Below, piece by piece: positions 37,300-48,278 of a stretch of DNA of 64,000 nt (its first letter is position 1; each line of letters starts with the position of its first letter). The position numbers and the translations under genes are program-made. This stretch comes from Rutidosis leptorrhynchoides. Lineage: Eukaryota > Streptophyta > Magnoliopsida > Asterales > Asteraceae. The stretch spans positions 192,526,001 to 192,590,000 of the forward strand of contig NC_092337.1 in assembly GCF_046630445.1 (NCBI RefSeq). Direction: 5' to 3'. The notes below the pieces were generated by a model. It saw only the letters and a program-made list of their open reading frames with translations, had not been told where the DNA came from and ran no database searches.

Positions 37300-40200
37300 T
37301 TAGTTAGCTGTGGTATCGAAATTGTGATTAACTTCGTTGTCGACTTTCATCGGACCATGTATGTAATGTTTAACTCTGTGACCATTAACTTTAAATTCAA
37401 TCCCATTTGAATTTATCAATTCTATCGTTCCGTATGGGAAAACTCTTTTGACTATGAATGGTCCAGACCATCTTGATTTCAATTTTCCAGGAAATAGCTT
37501 GAATCGTGAATTGAAAAGAAGAACTCTGTCTCCTTCTTTAAATTCTTTTGAACTTCTGATTCTTTTATCATGCCATTTCTTTGTTCTTTCTTTATAGATT
37601 AACGAATTATCGTATGCTTCATGTCTTAATTCTTCTAATTCGTTTAGTTGACTTAATCGTAGACGTCCAGCTTCATGTAAATCAAGATTACATGTCTTCA
37701 AAGCCCAAAATGCTTTGTGTTCAATTTCTACTGGAAGATGACATGCTTTTCCATACACAAGTCTAAAAGGTGTGGTTCCAATTGGAGTTTTGTAGGCTGT
37801 TCTAAAAGCCCAGAGTGCATCCTCCAATTTAATGGACCATTCCTTCGGATTTGATCCTACGGTTTTCTCAAGAATACGTTTTAAAGCTCGGTTTGTATTT
37901 TCAACTTGTCCACTTGTTTGTGGATGATATGCGGTGGAGATTTTATGAGTTACTCCATATCTTTTAAGAACTTTCTCAAGTTGATTATTACAGAAATGAG
38001 TACCCCGATCACTTATTAAAGCTTTCGGTGTTCCAAACCTTGCAAAAAGACGTTTTAAAAAGTTGACTACAACTCGTGCATCGTTAGTTGGGAGAGCTTG
38101 TGCTTCCGCCCATTTAGATACATAATCAATGGCTACGAGTATATATAGATTATTATGAGATTTTGGAAATGGACCCATAAAGTCAATACCCCAAATGTCA
38201 AATACTTCACATACTTGGATGACATTTTGTGGCATTTCATCGCGTTGACTTATTTTTCCGGCCCTTTGACATGCATCACAAGATTTGCAAAGAAGGTGCG
38301 CGTCTTTGTAAATTGTAGGCCAATAGAATCCAGCTTCATAAACTTTTCTTGCTGTTAGTTGAGGCCCATAATGCCCTCCTGTTGGTCCTGTGTGACAATG
38401 GTTTAAAATTTTACTAGCTTCATCTCCAAATACGCATCGGCGTATTATTCCATCGGGACAACTTTTAAACAGATGTGGATCTTCCCAGAAATAGTGTTTT
38501 ATATCACTGAAGAATTTCTTTCGTCTTTGGTACGATAATCCTTTTTCAAGGAATCCACAAACTAAGTAGTTTGCATAGTCTGCAAACCATGGGATTTCTT
38601 TATAATCTATCTTCAATAGATATTCATCAGGAAAGTTGTCTTGTATGGCCGATTCATTCAGAACTTCTAATTCGGGATTTTCAAGACGAGAAAGATGATC
38701 AGCGGCGAGATTTTCTGCTCCTCTTTTATCTCGGATTTCAATATCAAACTCTTGTAAGAGTAAGATCCAACGGATTAATCTTGGTTTAGCATCTTGTTTT
38801 GAAAATAGGTATTTAAGAGCAGAATGGTCGGTATAGACCACCGTTTTTGCTAGAACTAGATATGATCGGAATTTGTCAAAAGCAAAGACAATAGCAAGGA
38901 GTTCTTTTTCAGTAGTTGTATAGTTCGTTTGTGCTCCTTGTAATGTCTTACTAGCATAATATATAGGTTGAAATCGTTTTTCAATCCTTTGTCCTAAAAC
39001 GGCTCCCATTGCAAAATCACTTGCATCGCACATTAGTTCAAATGGTAGATTCCAATTTGGTGTTATCATGATCGGTGCATTAGTGAGTTTTTCTTTAAGA
39101 ATATTAAAAGATTTGATACATTCATCTGAAAAGATGAATGGCGCATCCTTTTCTAGGAGTTTATTCATAGGAGTGGCAATTTTAGAAAAATCTTTTATGA
39201 AACGTCGGTAAAAACCAGCATGCCCTAGAAAACTCCTAACTCCTCTAACATTGGTGGGATGTGGAAGTTTAGCAATTACATCTACTTTAGCTCTATCCAC
39301 TTCAATTCCTTCTTTTGAAATTTTATGTCCAAGAACGATGCCTTCTTTAACCATAAAATGGCATTTCTCCCAATTAAGTACTAGATTTGATTTTTCGCAT
39401 CTAATTAGCATTCGTTCCAGATTAACTAGACATGATTTAAATGTATCACCGAAGACTGAAAAGTCATCCATGAATACTTCCATGCATTCTTCTATCATGT
39501 CGTGAAAAATCGCCATCATACACCTTTGAAAGGTTGCAGGGGCGTTGCAAAGTCCAAATGGCATTCTTTTGTAAGCAAAAGTACCATAAGGGCACGTGAA
39601 TGTGGTTTTCTCTTGATCTTCGGGTGCTATTGGAATTTGAAAATATCCGGAAAATCCATCTAGAAAACAATAGTAACTATTTCCGGCTAATCTTTCCAAC
39701 ATTTGATCTATGAAAGGTAAGGGAAAGTGATCTTTTCTGGTGGCGTCATTTAATTTTCTATAATCAATACATACACGCCATCCTGTTACAGTCCTAGTAG
39801 GAATAAGCTCATTTTTCTCATTTGTGATAACAGTCATGCCACCCTTCTTAGGCACGCATTGAACTGGGCTTACCCATGGACTATCAGAGATTGGATATAT
39901 CAAACCTGCATCTAGCAGTTTAATAATCTCTTTCTTAACTACATCTTGCATATTAGGATTTAGTCTTCGTTGGCGTTGCACATACGTTTTATGACCTTCT
40001 TCCATAAGGATTTTATGTGTGCAATACGAAGGACTTATTCCTTTAATATCATGAATTTTCCATGCAATGGCTGGTTTATGAGCTTTCAACACAGAAATGA
40101 GTTGTGATTTCTCATTTTCAGTAAGAGAAGACGATATTATTACAGGTAATTCAGATTCACCATGTAAATAAGCGTATTCCAAATGGTTTGGAAGTGGCTT

Positions 40201-42906
40201 TAACTCTAATTTCGGAGGTTCTTCTATCGATGATTTATATCGATATCTGTCTTCTTCTTTTAGCATTTGAATTTCTTCTGTTGTTGGTTCATATCCATTA
40301 GCTATAAGTGTAGCTAACATTTCAGCTTCATCAATTGGTTCATTACCTTCTCCTAAAGAACATTCTCCCGTTCCTTGTAATTCTGGAAATTCTTCTAATA
40401 ATTCTGCATGTGCATCTATAGTTTGAATATAATAACATGTATCATCTGCAGATTGTGGTTGTTGCATTGCTCTATCAACTGAAAAGGTAACACTCTCATC
40501 CTCTATACTTAGGGTCAGTTTCTTACCGAACACGTCTATCATTGCTTTAGCCGTGTTTAAGAATGGTCTTCCTAATATGAGAGGAACTTGAGAATCTTCT
40601 TCCATGTCCAAAACAACAAAATCTACTGGAAATACTAAAGTACCAACTTTAACTAGCATGTTCTCCATTATCCCTCTAGGATATTTTATTGATCTATCGG
40701 CTAGTTGTATGCTTATTCTTGTTGGTTTCAATTCTCCAAGGTCTAGTTTAGCGTATAGTGAATACGGCATAAGATTTATACTAGCACCTAAGTCTGCCAA
40801 TGCTTCTATTGAACTAAGACTACCCAGAAAACATGGAATTGTGAAACTTCCTGGATCAGATAGTTTTTCTGGTATCTTATTCAACAGCACTGCTGAACAA
40901 TTTGCATTCATAGTAACAGCCGAGAGTTCTTCCATTTTCTTTCTATTCGTGATTAGATCTTTCAAGAATTTAGCATACCTTGGCATTCCTGAAATTACAT
41001 CAATGAAAGGAAGATTTACATTTATCTGTTTAAACATATCCAAGAATTTGGATTGCTCGGCTTCAAGTTTTTCTTTCTTCATTTTACTCGGATAAGGAAG
41101 TGGTGGTTGGTATGGTTTAACATAAGGTTTATCCTTAACTGTGTTATCTTCATTAACCTTTTCAACTACCGGTTCTTTTTCCTTATCTTGATCAGGTTGT
41201 GGTTCTTGTGGAGTAGGAATAGTTTCATCAGAAGTTACAGGTATTTCAGGTGGTTTAAGTGTTGTACCACTTCTTGTGGTAATAGCTTTAGCTGTTTCAT
41301 TCCGGGGGTTAGCGTTTGTATCACTTGGTAGACTTCCCGGTTTTCTTTCACCTATTAACCTTGCTAGGTTACTTACTTCTTGTTCCAGATTTTGAATAGA
41401 AGCTTGTTGATTTCTAAATGCTTGAGCATTTTGTTCATTGGTTTGTTTCTGAGATGTGAAAAACTGCGTTTGAGTTTCAACTAGCTTCGTCATCATATCT
41501 TCTAAATTTGGCTTTTTATCATCGGTTTGTTGTGGTGGTTTGTTTTGAAAATTAGGTCTTTGCTGATTATAAGTATTATTGGATATTTGTTGATTGCTAG
41601 GACCTTGTTGGTTATTGTATGGAATATTTCGGTTATAATTCTGGTTTTGATTGTAAATCGGTCTTGGCGGTTGATAATTATTCTGATAATTATTTCCAGG
41701 CCTTTGGTTTATGTATGAAATATTCTCTCTTTGTTCCATTGTTAATTCAATACTGAGACAATCTTTTGTCAAATGTGGTCCTCCACACTGCTCACAACTA
41801 ATTCGTATTGAGTGAATATCCTTAGTCATCTTTTCCATTCGTCTCTCCACAGCATCTATCTTTGCGGAAATGGAATCTAAGTCATGGCTAGAATCGGCTC
41901 TAGCTGCTTTAGATGATCTAATGATGTCTTTTTCTTGGTGCCACTCATGTGAGTGGGAAGCAGTGTTATCAATAATTTTGTAAGCATCAGTTTCGGTTTT
42001 CTTCATAATAGAACCACCAGCTGCTATATCTATGTCTTTTCTTGTAGTGATGTCGCATCCTCGGTAGAATATTTGTACTATTTGACAGGTGTCTAAACCA
42101 TGTTGCGGACATCCTCTTAACAACTTTCCATATCTAGTCCACGCCTCATATAGAGTTTCATTTGGCTTCTGTGTGAACGTAACAATTTCTGCTTGAAGTC
42201 TTACGGCTTTAGATGCAGGAAAAAATTGTTTAAGAAATTTGTCAATTAAAACGTCCCATGTATCGATCGCCCCTTCAGGTAACGATTCCAACCAATCTTT
42301 GGCTTCTCCCTTTAAAGTCCAGGGAAATAACATGAGATATATCTGTTCATCCTCCACTTCTCGGATTTTAAATAGTGTGCAGATTCTATTAAAGGTACGT
42401 AGATGTTCATTTGGATCTTCCTTCGGCGCACCACTAAATTGGCATTGATTAGTCACCATGTGTAGAATTTGTCCTTTGATTTCATAATCTGGCGCATTAA
42501 TGTCTGGATGAGTAATTGCGTGACCTTGGCCAGTGCGTTTAGCTCTCATTCGGTCTTCCATACTTAAAGGTTCCAGATTCTCCATAATTGAATTTGTTGA
42601 CTCGGTATCACTAGATGGTTCTGATTTAATAGTTCGTTCCTCAACAATCTCTGTTTGAATGATTGGTGGTTCCGGAGGAAAGTTTAATGGTTCAGGATCT
42701 ATGAACCGTTCCTGAATATTTTCTGGATTCTCAATTGTGAGGTTTGTTTCAAAAACTGGATTATCGGAAATTTGAACTGAAGTACTTGGTTGACTGGATG
42801 ACGATTCTAAAGAAAAATCAACGGCGGTTATATTTGTTAAACGATGTCTTGATCGAGTTACAGGTGGTGAACGTACAAAAGGTGATGAACGTCTTGCTCG
42901 GTGCAT
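37300..42906 (-). CDS. Athila gag-pol polyprotein
   Basis: 1868 codons in one frame. Approximate order: gag (residues 105-350; [14 protein letters not shown]), a knuckle [13 protein letters not shown] with Cys371/Cys374/His378/Cys383, a Gln/Asn/Pro-rich linker, aspartic protease around DLGAS (Asp705) and ILGRPFL, reverse transcriptase ([13 protein letters not shown] to FMDDFSVFG at 1145-1153), RNase H ([22 protein letters not shown]), integrase with an HHCC-type zinc region, first catalytic Asp at about 1575 (GIDFMGPF) and SDRGTHF, then a basic tail (VKHYIHGP). The [20 protein letters not shown] type of RT block is characteristic of Athila/Tat elements. Part of fossil element B, which looks whole. 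Confidence 0.95.
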   Translation of the reverse strand: MHRARRSSPFVRSPPVTRSRHRLTNITAVDFSLESSSSQPSTSVQISDNPVFETNLTIENPENIQERFIDPEPLNFPPEPPIIQTEIVEERTIKSEPSSDTESTNSIMENLEPLSMEDRMRAKRTGQGHAITHPDINAPDYEIKGQILHMVTNQCQFSGAPKEDPNEHLRTFNRICTLFKIREVEDEQIYLMLFPWTLKGEAKDWLESLPEGAIDTWDVLIDKFLKQFFPASKAVRLQAEIVTFTQKPNETLYEAWTRYGKLLRGCPQHGLDTCQIVQIFYRGCDITTRKDIDIAAGGSIMKKTETDAYKIIDNTASHSHEWHQEKDIIRSSKAARADSSHDLDSISAKIDAVERRMEKMTKDIHSIRISCEQCGGPHLTKDCLSIELTMEQRENISYINQRPGNNYQNNYQPPRPIYNQNQNYNRNIPYNNQQGPSNQQISNNTYNQQRPNFQNKPPQQTDDKKPNLEDMMTKLVETQTQFFTSQKQTNEQNAQAFRNQQASIQNLEQEVSNLARLIGERKPGSLPSDTNANPRNETAKAITTRSGTTLKPPEIPVTSDETIPTPQEPQPDQDKEKEPVVEKVNEDNTVKDKPYVKPYQPPLPYPSKMKKEKLEAEQSKFLDMFKQINVNLPFIDVISGMPRYAKFLKDLITNRKKMEELSAVTMNANCSAVLLNKIPEKLSDPGSFTIPCFLGSLSSIEALADLGASINLMPYSLYAKLDLGELKPTRISIQLADRSIKYPRGIMENMLVKVGTLVFPVDFVVLDMEEDSQVPLILGRPFLNTAKAMIDVFGKKLTLSIEDESVTFSVDRAMQQPQSADDTCYYIQTIDAHAELLEEFPELQGTGECSLGEGNEPIDEAEMLATLIANGYEPTTEEIQMLKEEDRYRYKSSIEEPPKLELKPLPNHLEYAYLHGESELPVIISSSLTENEKSQLISVLKAHKPAIAWKIHDIKGISPSYCTHKILMEEGHKTYVQRQRRLNPNMQDVVKKEIIKLLDAGLIYPISDSPWVSPVQCVPKKGGMTVITNEKNELIPTRTVTGWRVCIDYRKLNDATRKDHFPLPFIDQMLERLAGNSYYCFLDGFSGYFQIPIAPEDQEKTTFTCPYGTFAYKRMPFGLCNAPATFQRCMMAIFHDMIEECMEVFMDDFSVFGDTFKSCLVNLERMLIRCEKSNLVLNWEKCHFMVKEGIVLGHKISKEGIEVDRAKVDVIAKLPHPTNVRGVRSFLGHAGFYRRFIKDFSKIATPMNKLLEKDAPFIFSDECIKSFNILKEKLTNAPIMITPNWNLPFELMCDASDFAMGAVLGQRIEKRFQPIYYASKTLQGAQTNYTTTEKELLAIVFAFDKFRSYLVLAKTVVYTDHSALKYLFSKQDAKPRLIRWILLLQEFDIEIRDKRGAENLAADHLSRLENPELEVLNESAIQDNFPDEYLLKIDYKEIPWFADYANYLVCGFLEKGLSYQRRKKFFSDIKHYFWEDPHLFKSCPDGIIRRCVFGDEASKILNHCHTGPTGGHYGPQLTARKVYEAGFYWPTIYKDAHLLCKSCDACQRAGKISQRDEMPQNVIQVCEVFDIWGIDFMGPFPKSHNNLYILVAIDYVSKWAEAQALPTNDARVVVNFLKRLFARFGTPKALISDRGTHFCNNQLEKVLKRYGVTHKISTAYHPQTSGQVENTNRALKRILEKTVGSNPKEWSIKLEDALWAFRTAYKTPIGTTPFRLVYGKACHLPVEIEHKAFWALKTCNLDLHEAGRLRLSQLNELEELRHEAYDNSLIYKERTKKWHDKRIRSSKEFKEGDRVLLFNSRFKLFPGKLKSRWSGPFIVKRVFPYGTIELINSNGIEFKVNGHRVKHYIHGPMKVDNEVNHNFDTTAN

Positions 42907-44296
42907 TCACAGAATATCCTATTAGTTTTTAAAAGGAAAGAAAAATTATAATAAGTTATCCAATCAATAGACTTTTCTGATTTTGCCCACGTTTCGAATA
43001 GCCAAAAGATGCAGCAGAGGGGCAGGATTCGTTTGGTCTCAATATAATTGAGGACTGTTTGGCTCCAATAACCCGGTCCACGTACAAATCCAACTATTAC
43101 TACGAACCAGAAAATTTTGATGTCTATCAATTTAACCACTTAAAATAAATTTTCGTAATTTTAAGAAATTTAGATAAGAAGTAGAATAAAATTCTAAGTC
43201 CTAAAAACTAGAATAGCGAGAAATAAGAGAGAAAAAGATTGCGCGTCGAAAAATGTCGAAAAAGAAAAAAATGGTTGAAAAATAAAAGGTGACGGAAAAA
43301 TAAAAGAAACTTATCAAAACTTAAAAATACTTAACTAATTTAACCTTATTACTACAACTAACTTAAAATTATAATCGCAAATTGAAATTACTAATTGGAA
43401 TGATAATTGATACATAGTAAAAGGTCTAAAAATATTAAAGCTTACAGGAAAAACTAAATCCCAAATGGAAATAACTTAAAAAGAAACTAAAACTTAAAAA
43501 GGCGTCGTAAAATTCTAAAGCACCTAAATCTTAGTCTAAAGAAAAAGCACTTAAGGAATTCTACGGCAAAGCCTAAAAATCTAGGAGTAAAAATAACTAT
43601 AGCAAAAACTAAGTTTAAAATTAATTATGAGCTAAAAAATACAAAAGTTACGCTACAACGATTAAAAAGGTACAAAATATAAAAATATACAAAAAGTTGT
43701 AAAAATTACAATTTTTATAAAAATATTATTTTTATATTATTTATTTTACTAAACTATTAATTTTACAATTTAATAAAAACTTATTAAAACTAAATACATA
43801 TATAAAGTAAAAAGTAAAAATAAAACTAAAATTAATAATAATAATAATAATTAAGTAATTAATAATAATAATAATAAATTAAAACCCGTGATTAGGGTTT
43901 TGTCTGTGTGTCAGAGGGCCTCCGCGAGTTGCGGTGAATAAAGAGGAAAACCCCGCGAGTCGCGGGGTTCAGAAAAACAGTTGACAGGTTTCACTTTTTA
44001 CGCGTTTTTCTTTATTATTTTTTTTTTATTTTCTTTTTTTCTGTTTTTAGTTTAAATAAACGATTTTTAATAAAATTTATATTTTTATAAATTAAAATAA
44101 AGATAAAGAAACTTATAAAACTTAAATATTTAACAAAATCCTAAAAATACTTATATTTTTGTTTTTCTTTTTATATTTTTCAATAATTAAAACGTATTTT
44201 TACAAAAACGAATTTTAATAAAATTAAACTAAAAAAAAATCTTTTTTTTTTTTTTTTTTTATATATTAGCGTTGCGCTTCCGGCTTTTAAGATAGA
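42907..44296 (-). mobile_element. Element B leader (5' untranslated region)
   Basis: 1.4 kb of AT-rich non-coding DNA from the primer site to the gag ATG, with a second paired-arm motif at 43922-43965 and poly-T near 44240-44262. The 100 bases before gag closely match the same place in A. Confidence 0.7.
43922..43965. other. Paired-arm inverted repeat, B leader
   Basis: CCGCGAGTTGCGG (43922-43934) and CCGCGAGTCGCGG (43953-43965), 18-base loop. Each arm is near-palindromic, so they can pair with each other or with the LTR arms. Confidence 0.75.
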
Positions 44297-44314
44297 TCCC
44301 CGGCAGCGGCGCCA
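44297..44314 (-). promoter_or_regulatory. Primer binding site of element B (tRNA-Asp type)
   Basis: Minus strand TGGCGCCGCTGCCGGGGA, identical to the site in element A, eight bases inside the 5' LTR end. Confidence 0.88.
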
Positions 44315-44322
44315 AAAATACT

Positions 44323-46308
44323 TGATGTCGAACGAGGTGTATATAAAATAGTTATTATTTTACTAGGGAAATACTATTAAATACGATACAATTTTACACA
44401 AGATATTTATTTATTTATAGAATGGATATACTTAAACCTGGCTACAACACTTATAGGCAGTGTACCTAATCGTACAGTAGTGTAGTTTTTAGTAAGTCCG
44501 GTTCGTTCCACAGGGAAATCTTTAAACAAAGCTCAACGCTATATTAGTTAACTTTTATAAAAATACAAATATATATATAGGTAATATTATTATTATAAAG
44601 GGGGGTTTTTTTTACCGTTTAATGACCGGTTTGTCGATTTTAAAACTTTAGTCGCAGTTAAAACCTAATGTAAAATATAAAATAAATACAAGACTTTAAA
44701 TTAAAGCGTAAAGTAAATAACGATAATGAAATTGCGAATAATAAAAATGCGATAAAATTAAATTGCGATAATTAAAAAGTACGATAATTAAAAGTGCGAT
44801 AAAATAAAATAAATAAAAGTGCGATAATTAGAAGTGCAATTAAATATAAAATAAAGGAAATTAAATATGAAATAAAAGAATTATGCTTATTTAAACTTCC
44901 GTAATCATGATGTTTGACGTGTTGATTTTAGTTTTATGCCCATGGGTTAATTGTCCTTTGTCCTGGATTATTCAATATGTCCGTCTGGTTTTTGTCCATA
45001 ACAGTCCATCAGTCATAAATATAAATTGCAAGTGTCCTTGTCAAATTATTATTATACCCGAAGATAAATATTCCAACTAATTGGGGATTCGAATTGTAAC
45101 AAGGTTTTAATACTTTGTTTAATGAATACACCAGGTTATCGACTGCGTGTAAACCAAGGTTTTACTACTTTGTTAACAATTACACCAATTACCCTTGAAT
45201 GTAATTTCACCCCTGTTTTAATTATTCTAGTGGCTATTAATCCATTCCCGTGTCCGGTTAAATGAACGATTATTCGTACATATAAATACCCTGCCCATCG
45301 TGTCCGATCGAGTGTATATGGTAATTTATAGGGACGCCCAATTGTAAATCTTTATATTAACATTAACAAACTTTCATTTAGTTAAACAAATATAAAGCCC
45401 ATTAATAGCCCATAGTCTAGTTTCCACAAGTGTCGTTCTTTTGTCCAAACCCCAATTATGGTACAAAGCCCAATTACCCAATTTTAGTAATTAGCCCAAC
45501 ATCATGATTACTTCGTTTTAAATAAGCATAATAATAACTTAGCTACGAGACATTAATATAAAAAGGTTGAACATAACTTACAATGATTAAAATTAGCGTA
45601 GCGTTACACGGACAGAATTTCGACTTACACCCTTACAACATTCGCTAACATACCTTTATTATTAGAATTAAAATTAAAATATAAATTATAAATATAAATA
45701 TATATTACTTCGTATGAATGAGAAGAAAAAATGATTTGTGTTAAATTCGATCAGAATTCGGTTGGCTTTATAGCCAGAAGTGAAATTTGGGGCTCCGCGA
45801 CTCGCGGCAAAATGGCCTTAAAACTCCGCGAGTCGCGGAGAGGTATTTTCATTTCACACCCTTGGAGTTTCTGGCTGCCGACGGTTTTAATAATATATAT
45901 ATATTATATATATAATTAATATAATTAATTATATATTATATTATATTTATATACATAGTTAACTTGTAATTTTTAGTCCGTTGCGTCGAGCGTTAAGAGT
46001 TGACTCTGGTCCCGGTTCCGGATTTTCGAACGTCCTCGCGTACAATTTAATATCTTGTACTTTGCGTTTTGAATCTTGTACTCTTGTGATTTCGAGACGT
46101 TTCTTATCAATAATTGGAACTTTTTTGATTGTCTTTTGTACTTTTGAGCTTTTTGGTCGTTTGCGTCTTCAACTCGTCGAATCTGTCTTTTGTCTTCACC
46201 TTTTATTATTTAAACGAATATCTCTTGTAAATAGAACAATTGCAACTAAAAGCTTGTCTTTCTTGAGGAATAATGCTATGAAATATATGTTCGTTTTTAG
46301 CATTATCA
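44323..46308 (-). repeat. 5' LTR of element B
   Basis: 1986 bases, differing from 32449-34434 at two places I could find (near 46010 and 46120). The paired-arm structure lies at 45780-45857. Confidence 0.93.
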
Positions 46309-46364
46309 TATTACTTTATTTAAAAAAAATTTGACGAATAATAATTTTTATCTTCTGTAACTAA

Positions 46365-46958
46365 CTAGTTTTCGAACCCTCGCTTCGCGCCGGAGGTTCG
46401 GTTTTCAATGTATTTTATTGCATTTAGTTTGTAAAATTATTTCGTGGCTAACGATGATGTCGTTGAAGCACAACTCGAGTCGAATTAAAAGGTATAATCC
46501 GTGAAAGATTTAAATGCTATTTTAAATTAACAATATATGTGCATCTCCGCGTTTTGCTATGAAATTGTTGACTTTTAAAAATTTAACGCAAAATCAACGT
46601 GTATGAAAAGTACCCCAAATATTTAGCGTTTTTTAAAAAGCGTCCGATTTGCGTATAGTTAGTGACATTGTGTTCCTAACATTATTTCGAGTTTAACGAT
46701 GGTGTCGGAAAAATTTAACTCGTTATGAGCGAGAAGATATGACCCATTGAATATTTCGGTGAAGTTTATTTAAGATTATTTATGAAAACGGTTATTTGAC
46801 ACTTTACCCCCTTGTTTGAGGGCTGATTTGAATTTGTGAAAAAAGGTGTGGGGGGCTTTGTTTGTGTAATGAAATTTAGTTAAAAGTAAAAATAAAAAAT
46901 AAAAAAGTGAAAGGACGAAAATGCCTTTAGTTACTATTCGTAACTTTTTTCTATTAGA
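46365..46958 (-). mobile_element. Short non-autonomous Helitron
   Basis: On the minus strand the element starts TCTAATAG and ends CGAAAACTAG, inserted between A and T (the host A precedes TC and T follows CTAG). Near the 3' end CGAACC and GGTTCG form a stem about 6 bases before CTAG, with a GC-rich loop. These are the canonical Helitron signs: 5'-TC, 3' hairpin, CTRR end, A/T target and no target duplication. At 594 bases it holds no Rep/helicase. The 5' end is less certain than the 3' end. Confidence 0.55.
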
Positions 46959-47143
46959 TAATATGGTAATGTATAGCAAAACCACCAACAATGTTAGATG
47001 AGACTTTGACTTTTCAATTATTATGACAAGATGTTGGTTATTCACAAATAGAACCGATTTAGAAAACAAAATTGACGGCTCCAATTTTATTCTCCTTTTT
47101 CGTTTTTGCGGCAGCACCACACACAACCTTTTAGTGTTTTTTA
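46959..47143. other. Stretch without recognisable feature
   Basis: 185 bases between the Helitron and the hAT-like end; no gene or repeat seen. Confidence 0.4.
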
Positions 47144-47159
47144 TAGGGTTATGCATGGT

Positions 47160-47432
47160 ACAGGACCGGACCAAACTAACTCAGTTTGGTTTTGTCCCTA
47201 GACCCGTTTTATAGCAAAAAGTTGGACCGAGAACCGTACCATATAATATCGGTTCGGTTCGGTTCTAGAAGATTCGGTTCGGTTCCATGAAAAGAACCGT
47301 CCCGTCTTATACCAAACTACTCGGTTCGGTTTCGTCCCGAGCCCCGTTTTATAGCAAAGCGTTGGACCAAGAACCGTACCATATAATATCGGTTCGGTTC
47401 GATTCTAGAAGATTCGGTTCGGTTCGGCATGC
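47160..47432. repeat. GGTTCGG-rich tandem duplication (140-bp spacing)
   Basis: Two units share ACCGTACCATATAATATCGG (47233 and 47373) and CGTTTTATAGCAAA, offset by 140 bases, with many GGTTCGGTTC repeats. A shorter related stretch lies at 55474-55545 on the far side of the LINE. Confidence 0.7.
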
Positions 47433-48260
47433 TTGGTTAAAAAGAAAGGAATGGGAAAGGGAATGACAAAGGGAATATTATAGGAATGGAATGGGTATAC
47501 TCATTACTTTTGATTGTGCTTGGTTTAAGAAATTACACTGTTAAATGGAAGAAGAAAAAAAAACGTCACTATTAAAATGTTTATATTGAATTCTATATAC
47601 TAGTACTTTAGACATATACAATCCATTTTTATTTATTTCAAACTTAAAGAAAAAATTTACTAACAATTTTAATATTTAATATCGGAAGAATAAATTCATA
47701 GAAAAAAATTATTATATTGACTTAGTATTTAATAAAGTCATTAAAATAGAAATTCAAATCATGATTTTTACGAATCCGATCGTTTCATACAAAAATGTAG
47801 CTTAGTATATGGTATTGTTTTATTTCTCTGAGCCAAATGCGGCGATGGAATATAAAAATATAGAAGAAAAGAATAAGTGAAAATAAATTACAATTATTAG
47901 AATTAACTGGAAATGATTAATTTGGTTTAGTAATACTAGAAGGTGAAAAAACAAAAGTTACATGGTATAATGATTCCCATAACCCTCAAATTAGTGGGTA
48001 ATGGTCCATTACCATCATACTATATAATGATTAATTACTTTATGCTCAACCAAGCTACTTCATTGATTATGATTACTGTTCCTTACCTTCCAAAACCTTC
48101 TATTATACAAAATCAATTTTTAAGAAAATGCTATACAAGATTTATAAACCTTTTTCATATATAATATGATGTGAATGTGAATTATACAACTTTTTTCAAC
48201 TCTAAATTATTTAATCGTATTGGTCTGTATTTTATTTGATCTCTACAAGTGTTTCATATC
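47433..48260. other. AT-rich stretch without a gene
   Basis: Contains GGAATGGGAAAGGGAATG-type repeats near 47450-47500 and GCTTGGTT/AACCAAGC words (47431, 48048) that could be ends of a small inverted-repeat element, but no flanking duplication was found. No supported ORF. Confidence 0.4.
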
Positions 48261-48276
48261 ATATTATTCACACGAA
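48261..48276 (+). repeat. LINE target-site duplication, left copy
   Basis: ATATTATTCACACGAA, repeated exactly at 54871-54886 after the terminal A-run. A 16-bp duplication is typical of target-primed insertion. Confidence 0.9.
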
Positions 48277-48278
48277 CT

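Larger units (their letters stand above)
32449..46308 (-). mobile_element. Element B: Athila-type Ty3/gypsy retrotransposon, looks whole
   Basis: 13.86 kb on the minus strand with direct LTRs (32449-34434 and 44323-46308, both 1986 bases), TATTA duplications (32444-32448, 46309-46313), a tRNA-Asp-type primer site, a purine tract and one long gag-pol frame. I found only two differences between the LTRs, about 0.1%, or some tens of thousands of years at 1.3e-8 per site per year. The order gag, protease, RT, RNase H, integrase and the peptide signatures place it in the Athila branch. It looks whole, with no breaks in the gag-pol frame. Confidence 0.93.

Noticed and set aside
40604-41095. 163-codon plus-strand ORF and other plus-strand frames across 37581-42932
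   Set aside because: Antisense shadows of the gag-pol frame of element B; no independent coding signal.
46776-47174. 132-codon minus-strand ORF overlapping the Helitron
   Set aside because: Crosses the Helitron boundary, is Lys/Leu-rich low complexity and has no recognisable domain.
47431-48055. Small inverted-repeat element with GCTTGGTT/AACCAAGC ends
   Set aside because: Ends are only 8 bases, other copies of the word occur nearby (47518), and no target duplication was found.
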